64,000 bases of DNA from Spinacia oleracea (taxonomy: Eukaryota > Streptophyta > Magnoliopsida > Caryophyllales > Amaranthaceae): positions 112,282,652 through 112,346,651 of the forward strand of contig NC_079491.1 of the NCBI RefSeq assembly GCF_020520425.1. The letters run 5' to 3'. The notes beneath the pieces were generated by a model. That model saw only the letters and a program-made list of their open reading frames with translations. It did not search any database and had not been told where the DNA came from. This document shows positions 60,001 through 64,000 of the stretch, one piece after another. The translations under genes were made by a program, and so were the position numbers. How positions within the stretch are numbered: position 1 is the stretch's first letter; the number at the start of each line of letters is the position of its first letter.

Positions 60001-62712
60001 GGGATTTTTTGAAGTTACTCATGATATTTCACAACTCACGTGTGCTGATTTCCTGCGCGCCCCTGGCGTCCAGACACCTGTAATTGTTCGGTTCTCCACT
60101 GTTATTCATGAACGTGGCAGTCCGGAAACCATCAGGGACCCTCGTGGTTTTGCTGTGAAGTTCTACACCAGAGAGGTGAGGGCTAGATCTATACCGTTCT
60201 GTTATGGCCTGTGTTATGTTACTTTCCCAATTCTTGCTAGTGTTTGTTCATGCTAGGTCGGGTTGTATCATTAGACTGCTGTTAATGTCTCTAGTCTTAC
60301 AACTACATGCTGATACATAATGGATAATGTTATCTACCTCTAGTTTCTTTTATATGCTTTGGATCATGTTAATTCTACTTAGCATCTTTCAAGCATGACT
60401 GCATGAGATTGAGTACCTGAAATGCTGAAAATGACTTGCCCATAATGCTGAAAGTAACTTATTTGTTGCTTGATATTGTCAGCTCTGACCTTGAGTAGAT
60501 TTTGAATCCTCTAATCTCTGCTTGCATGTTTAGTCAACTGGTTAGCTCCGAGATGGTTGCTGCATTGTTTTGTTGCTGAGCTCTAGTTTTGGATATTTGC
60601 TCAACAGCTTATATTGTTTGCCTAAATTTTGTTGATCTCAGGGTAACTTCGATCTGGTAGGAAACAATTTCCCTGTGTTTTTCATTCGAGATGGTATGAA
60701 ATTCCCTGATATGGTGCATGCCCTCAAGCCCAACCCTAAATCTCACATTCAGGAGAATTGGAGGGTCATGGATTTCTTCTCGCATCATCCCGAGAGTTTA
60801 CACATGTTTACTTTCCTCTTTGATGATATTGGAGTTCCTGCAAACTATAGGCACATGGAAGGCTCTGGTGTTAACACATATACTCTGGTCAACAAGGCTG
60901 GCAAAGCATATTATGTGAAGTTCCACTGGAAGCCAACATGTGGAGTGAAGTGCCTGTTGGAGGATGAGTGCGTCAAAATTGGTGGAGCTAACCACAGCCA
61001 TGCTACTCAGGATCTTTATGACTCGATTGCAGCTGGAAACTATCCCGAATGGAAGCTGTTCATCCAGACAATAGACCCAGCTGATGAAGACAAATTTGAC
61101 TTTGACCCCTTAGATGTTACAAAGACTTGGCCTGAGGACATTTTGCCTCTTCAGCCAGTTGGCCGTATGGTCTTGAACAAGAACATTGACAACTTCTTTG
61201 CCGAGAACGAGCAGCTGGCATTTTGCCCTGCTATCGTTGTTCCTGGGGTCCACTACTCAGATGACAAGCTGCTTCAGACTCGAATTTTCTCATATGCTGA
61301 TACCCAAAGACACCGTCTTGGACCTAACTACCTGCAACTTCCAGTTAATGCTCCCAAGTGTGCTCATCACAACAACCACTATGATGGTTCCATGAACTTT
61401 ATGCACAGAGATGAGGAGGTATTTGCTACATGTTAATTTTTGCTTTCTTGCTTACCTTTTAAATTGCAAATCTGCGTAATTTTAGTTTCAAGTTCTTTCC
61501 CTATGTTGTTTCTTAGGTTGACTACTTCCCATCAAGATATGATCCTGTTCGTCACGCTGAGAGATTTCCCATCCCTACAAACATCTTGAATGGAAAGCGT
61601 GAAAGGGTTGGTGCTTTTCTTTGTCTGCTGCTTTTTTGTTGGTCGCTCCGTGCGTTGTTTTTCTTCAAATAATACTTGATATAAAAGATATTGGCATGAT
61701 GGCATCTTAGGCTTTATTAATTGACTTACATTTATAACTTAAAGGCATCAACTAATGAGAGGGAAGAGTGAAATATCGAGGGGTTGATTGTTTGTATTGG
61801 ATGGACCTATTGCAACTCAAATGGAAATTCATTGTCAAAGATGGCATTCTTGTTCCTGTTGTGCTGTTGACATTTGTTTAAGCTTGATAGGTTATAAAGA
61901 AAAAGTGAAGAACAGTACTTACGAAACTTATGATGGATTCCTGGTTGGCAACCTGGTGTTTATACTGAAGTTGAGGGTCTTTTAGCTGGAGTTTACTATT
62001 TTCAGCTTATTGCTCTGTGTTCAACTATGGAACTGTCGTCATATTTTAATTATGAAGAATGAATGCTACAAGGAGAATAACACATGTGAAAAAATATTAG
62101 AGAAGAAAAGAGGGAAAATTATGAATTGGAAGGCTCAGAATAGAAAAAATACAATTTACAACACTGCTGTATAAAAAGTCGCATTTTACTTTTGGTAGCT
62201 ATAATAGATTCAACAAAAATCAGTCGCATTTTTTCTGTTAAGAGTTGTTGACCCTTGATTGACTATATGGTTATTCCTTTGATACAGCAAATCATTGTAA
62301 AGGAAAACAACTTCAAGCAGCCTGGAGAGAGATACAGATCCATGGACCCAGCCAGGTTGGACCCATTTCTAGATTTATTTGCTGAATTCCTAGTTTTTTT
62401 GGGGTTTTATTTTGGCTAGTGTATCAATTGTGGGCTCATATATCCATCCTGTGTCATGGTGCTTCCAGGCAAGAGAGATTTATATGCAGAGTGGTTGATG
62501 CTCTCTCTGATCCTCGCATCACTCATGAGATAAGAAGCATTTGGGTTTCATACTGGTCTCAGGTAAGTTTCCAATAGGCCGCAATTCTCCTTAGTCTCTC
62601 GCAGTACTATATTTCAGATATCAGTAACTGACTTGTTTCATTACTACGACAGGCTGACAAATCTCTGGGTATGAAAGTCGCAAGTCGACTTAATGTGAGA
62701 CCAACCATGTAA
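57016..62712 (+). CDS. CAT: catalase (heme, peroxisomal), eight coding exons
   Basis: It converts hydrogen peroxide to water and oxygen in peroxisomes. Coding exons: 57016-57030, 57166-57262, 59898-60175, 60642-61418, 61517-61606, 62288-62355, 62469-62562 and 62653-62712, all with GT-AG introns. The sum is 1479 nt, 492 residues, the usual plant length. The protein starts [20 protein letters not shown]. The distal His is His65 ([12 protein letters not shown]), Asn138 lies in [10 protein letters not shown], and the heme-ligand Tyr348 in [17 protein letters not shown]. No stop or frameshift was found. Intron 2 is 2.6 kb and contains two MITEs. The C-terminus is [14 protein letters not shown]; plant catalases usually have QKL or QKV where this has MKV. 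Which isoform (CAT1/2/3 type) it is cannot be settled here. Confidence 0.97.
58823..59150. mobile_element. Stowaway MITE (type a) in catalase intron 2, 328 bp
   Basis: Inverted ends CTCCCTCCGTCCCGGAATAC and GTATTCCGGGACGGAGGGAG, flanked by TA (58821-58822, 59151-59152). Same family as 26271-26612. Confidence 0.93.
59181..59491. mobile_element. Stowaway MITE (type b) in catalase intron 2, 311 bp
   Basis: Ends CTCTCTCCGTATTTAAATAG and CTATTTAAATACGGAGGGAG, flanked by TA (59179-59180, 59492-59493). Same family as the broken copy at 26197-26870. Confidence 0.92.
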
Positions 62713-63193
62713 AGATGTTCAAGATGAATACATGATTATTCTATTTGGGGAGATCAAAATGAGGATCACATTACGAAAAAATATTGTAATATCTAGTTGC
62801 TTGTCAAAATACTATAAACTGTGTCAGTATTCCGAGCATAGAACACTACTGTTTTTTAATAAGTTTCTGTTGTTCGTCTTACAGACTTGCAGTACATTGA
62901 TGTGTATCCATATTGGTTTACATAACATGGTTCCCTGTCTGCTTTGTGCACAATTGTTCTACATCTTACTAATGAATATGTTACTTCACCTTCTTAGGGT
63001 CGTGTTTTGTTATGCAGCTTCTTTGATTGTTGTAGGCGGTAGGCCGCGGTTGTGGTGTTCTTTTGATGGGATGATGGTTTGGACTGAAACTTTGGCACGC
63101 AAGTGAACTTTTTAGGTTTTTTTTTCACCATCCAATAATCAGTAACGTAAGTTACTGTCATTGTATTTGATGTTAACGAATTCGACGTAATGC
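62713..63193 (+). other. catalase 3' flank
   Basis: It probably includes the 3' UTR; the poly(A) site cannot be fixed from sequence. Frames at 62732-63106 are not considered genes. Confidence 0.5.
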
Positions 63194-64000
63194 TAGGGGT
63201 GTCAAATCGGGTCAACGGTTCGATTCGGGTTGAAACCGGTTCATTTTGCTATCAGTTCTGTTCGGTCGGGTTGAAAAATCGGGTTATGTGGTATGGGTTT
63301 ATATTGGGTCGGGTTTATGTCGCGTCGGGTTCGTACCGGGTCGGGTTTATGTCGCGTTGGGTTCGTATCGGGTCGGGTTTATATCGGGTCGGTTCATATT
63401 TGGTCGGGTTATAAACAGGTTAAGTCGGGTTCATAACGGGTCGGGTTCATCCCGGGTCGGTTTGTAGTCGGGTGGGGTCAATTCGGTTCGGTTTGTTAAC
63501 GGGTTTAGCCGGATTGTAATCTGGTCGGATTCATATCGGGTCGGGTTCATATCGGGTCGGGTTCATGTTTAGTCAGATCAATTTGGATACAAATTACAAA
63601 CAATGTCGAGTTATTACTAAAATCACAATTTCTAATACGTTTATAGTATAATATCTACATTATTAAATCAAAGTGACAGGTAAAAGAGGCCATATAATTT
63701 GATTACGTGATTTATAACTAATGTTATTTTCTTTTTTGACGAACCACTAATGTAGTAATTTCACTATCCAATTAATTTCATAAACTTAATTAAGAAAAGT
63801 CAGTCAATGTCTTTTATTATGTCATGTATTATTTACCAATCAAATGATTCAAAAGGAATCAAAATCATCTATGCCCTCACCCACCATGCCAGAGTATTAC
63901 GAAACATGTATTGATGAACTAAATACTAATAACGTAGTAATTAATAATCGATAATGATGAATTAATACGTAATGAATTAGTAAAGTTTATAAATACAAGT
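63194..64000. mobile_element. hAT-like element D, left part, same family as B
   Basis: It starts TAGGGGTGTCAAATCGGG with GGGTCGGGTTCATATC repeats. From about 63580 it matches element B from about 40795 almost base for base (for example ATTTGATTACGTGATTTATA). It runs off the right edge. Confidence 0.88.

Noticed and set aside
59774..60256. Start codon at 59774 for a separate catalase-like protein
   Set aside because: The frame enters from intron 2 and reads past the exon 3 donor at 60175. The true start is the MDPYK exon at 57016.
62732..63106. ORF of 124 residues downstream of catalase
   Set aside because: Lies in the likely 3' UTR and flank, with no recognised domain.

Overview
This window is nuclear DNA of a flowering plant. 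It has one recognisable intact host gene, a catalase with plant exon structure, set in a dense, deeply nested field of plant transposable elements. Low coding density, AT-rich spacers, GT-AG introns, Stowaway MITEs, CACTA, hAT and Helitron elements and Ty1/copia and Ty3/gypsy LTRs all fit a dicot. A Caryophyllales/Amaranthaceae source (spinach, beet, quinoa type) is my guess and is not proven by the sequence.

Layout. (1) 1-20.3 kb is a stack of insertions. A Ty3/gypsy Tat-like element lies on the minus strand at 1-11657; its 5' LTR carries a complete 4.4 kb CACTA element (6636-11057, TSD TGC). The Tat element appears to sit inside a second CACTA element whose right end is at 14313. That element in turn interrupts the gag of a Ty1/copia element (14314-18461, minus strand), which abuts a decayed LINE (18.5-20.3 kb). 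(2) 20.3-27.4 kb holds an unrecognised acidic-tailed ORF, an F-box/FBD pseudogene, a 101-bp tandem array and a three-layer nest of MITEs. (3) 27452-31213 is a long Ty3/gypsy-type solo LTR with a hAT-like insertion. It is followed by a decayed multi-exon gene resembling transposon-linked plant-mobile-domain proteins. (4) 33611-50328 is bounded by matching CACTA ends with TSD GTA. The 16.7 kb between them holds a truncated LINE with an 11-bp TSD, a PIF-like element, two nested hAT-like elements, an inverted-repeat element and a Ty1/copia solo LTR with a perfect CAACA TSD. (5) 50.6-51.3 kb is a decayed GRF zinc-finger gene. (6) 52.5-55.8 kb has a duplicated SINE-like segment and a Helitron with a duplicated 5' end. 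(7) 57016-62712 is the catalase gene: eight coding exons, 492 residues, with two Stowaway MITEs in an expanded intron 2. (8) From 63194 a second copy of the 40.3 kb hAT family starts and runs off the window.

Only the catalase is likely to act in the cell: it breaks down hydrogen peroxide in peroxisomes. The other protein remnants carry stops or frameshifts. No previously undescribed multi-gene system is visible. The most unusual material is the nesting itself, the tandem-repeat leader of a gag-depleted Tat element, LRR-like exon fragments inside a CACTA element, similar GC-rich islands recurring in unrelated LTR families, and the catalase C-terminus.
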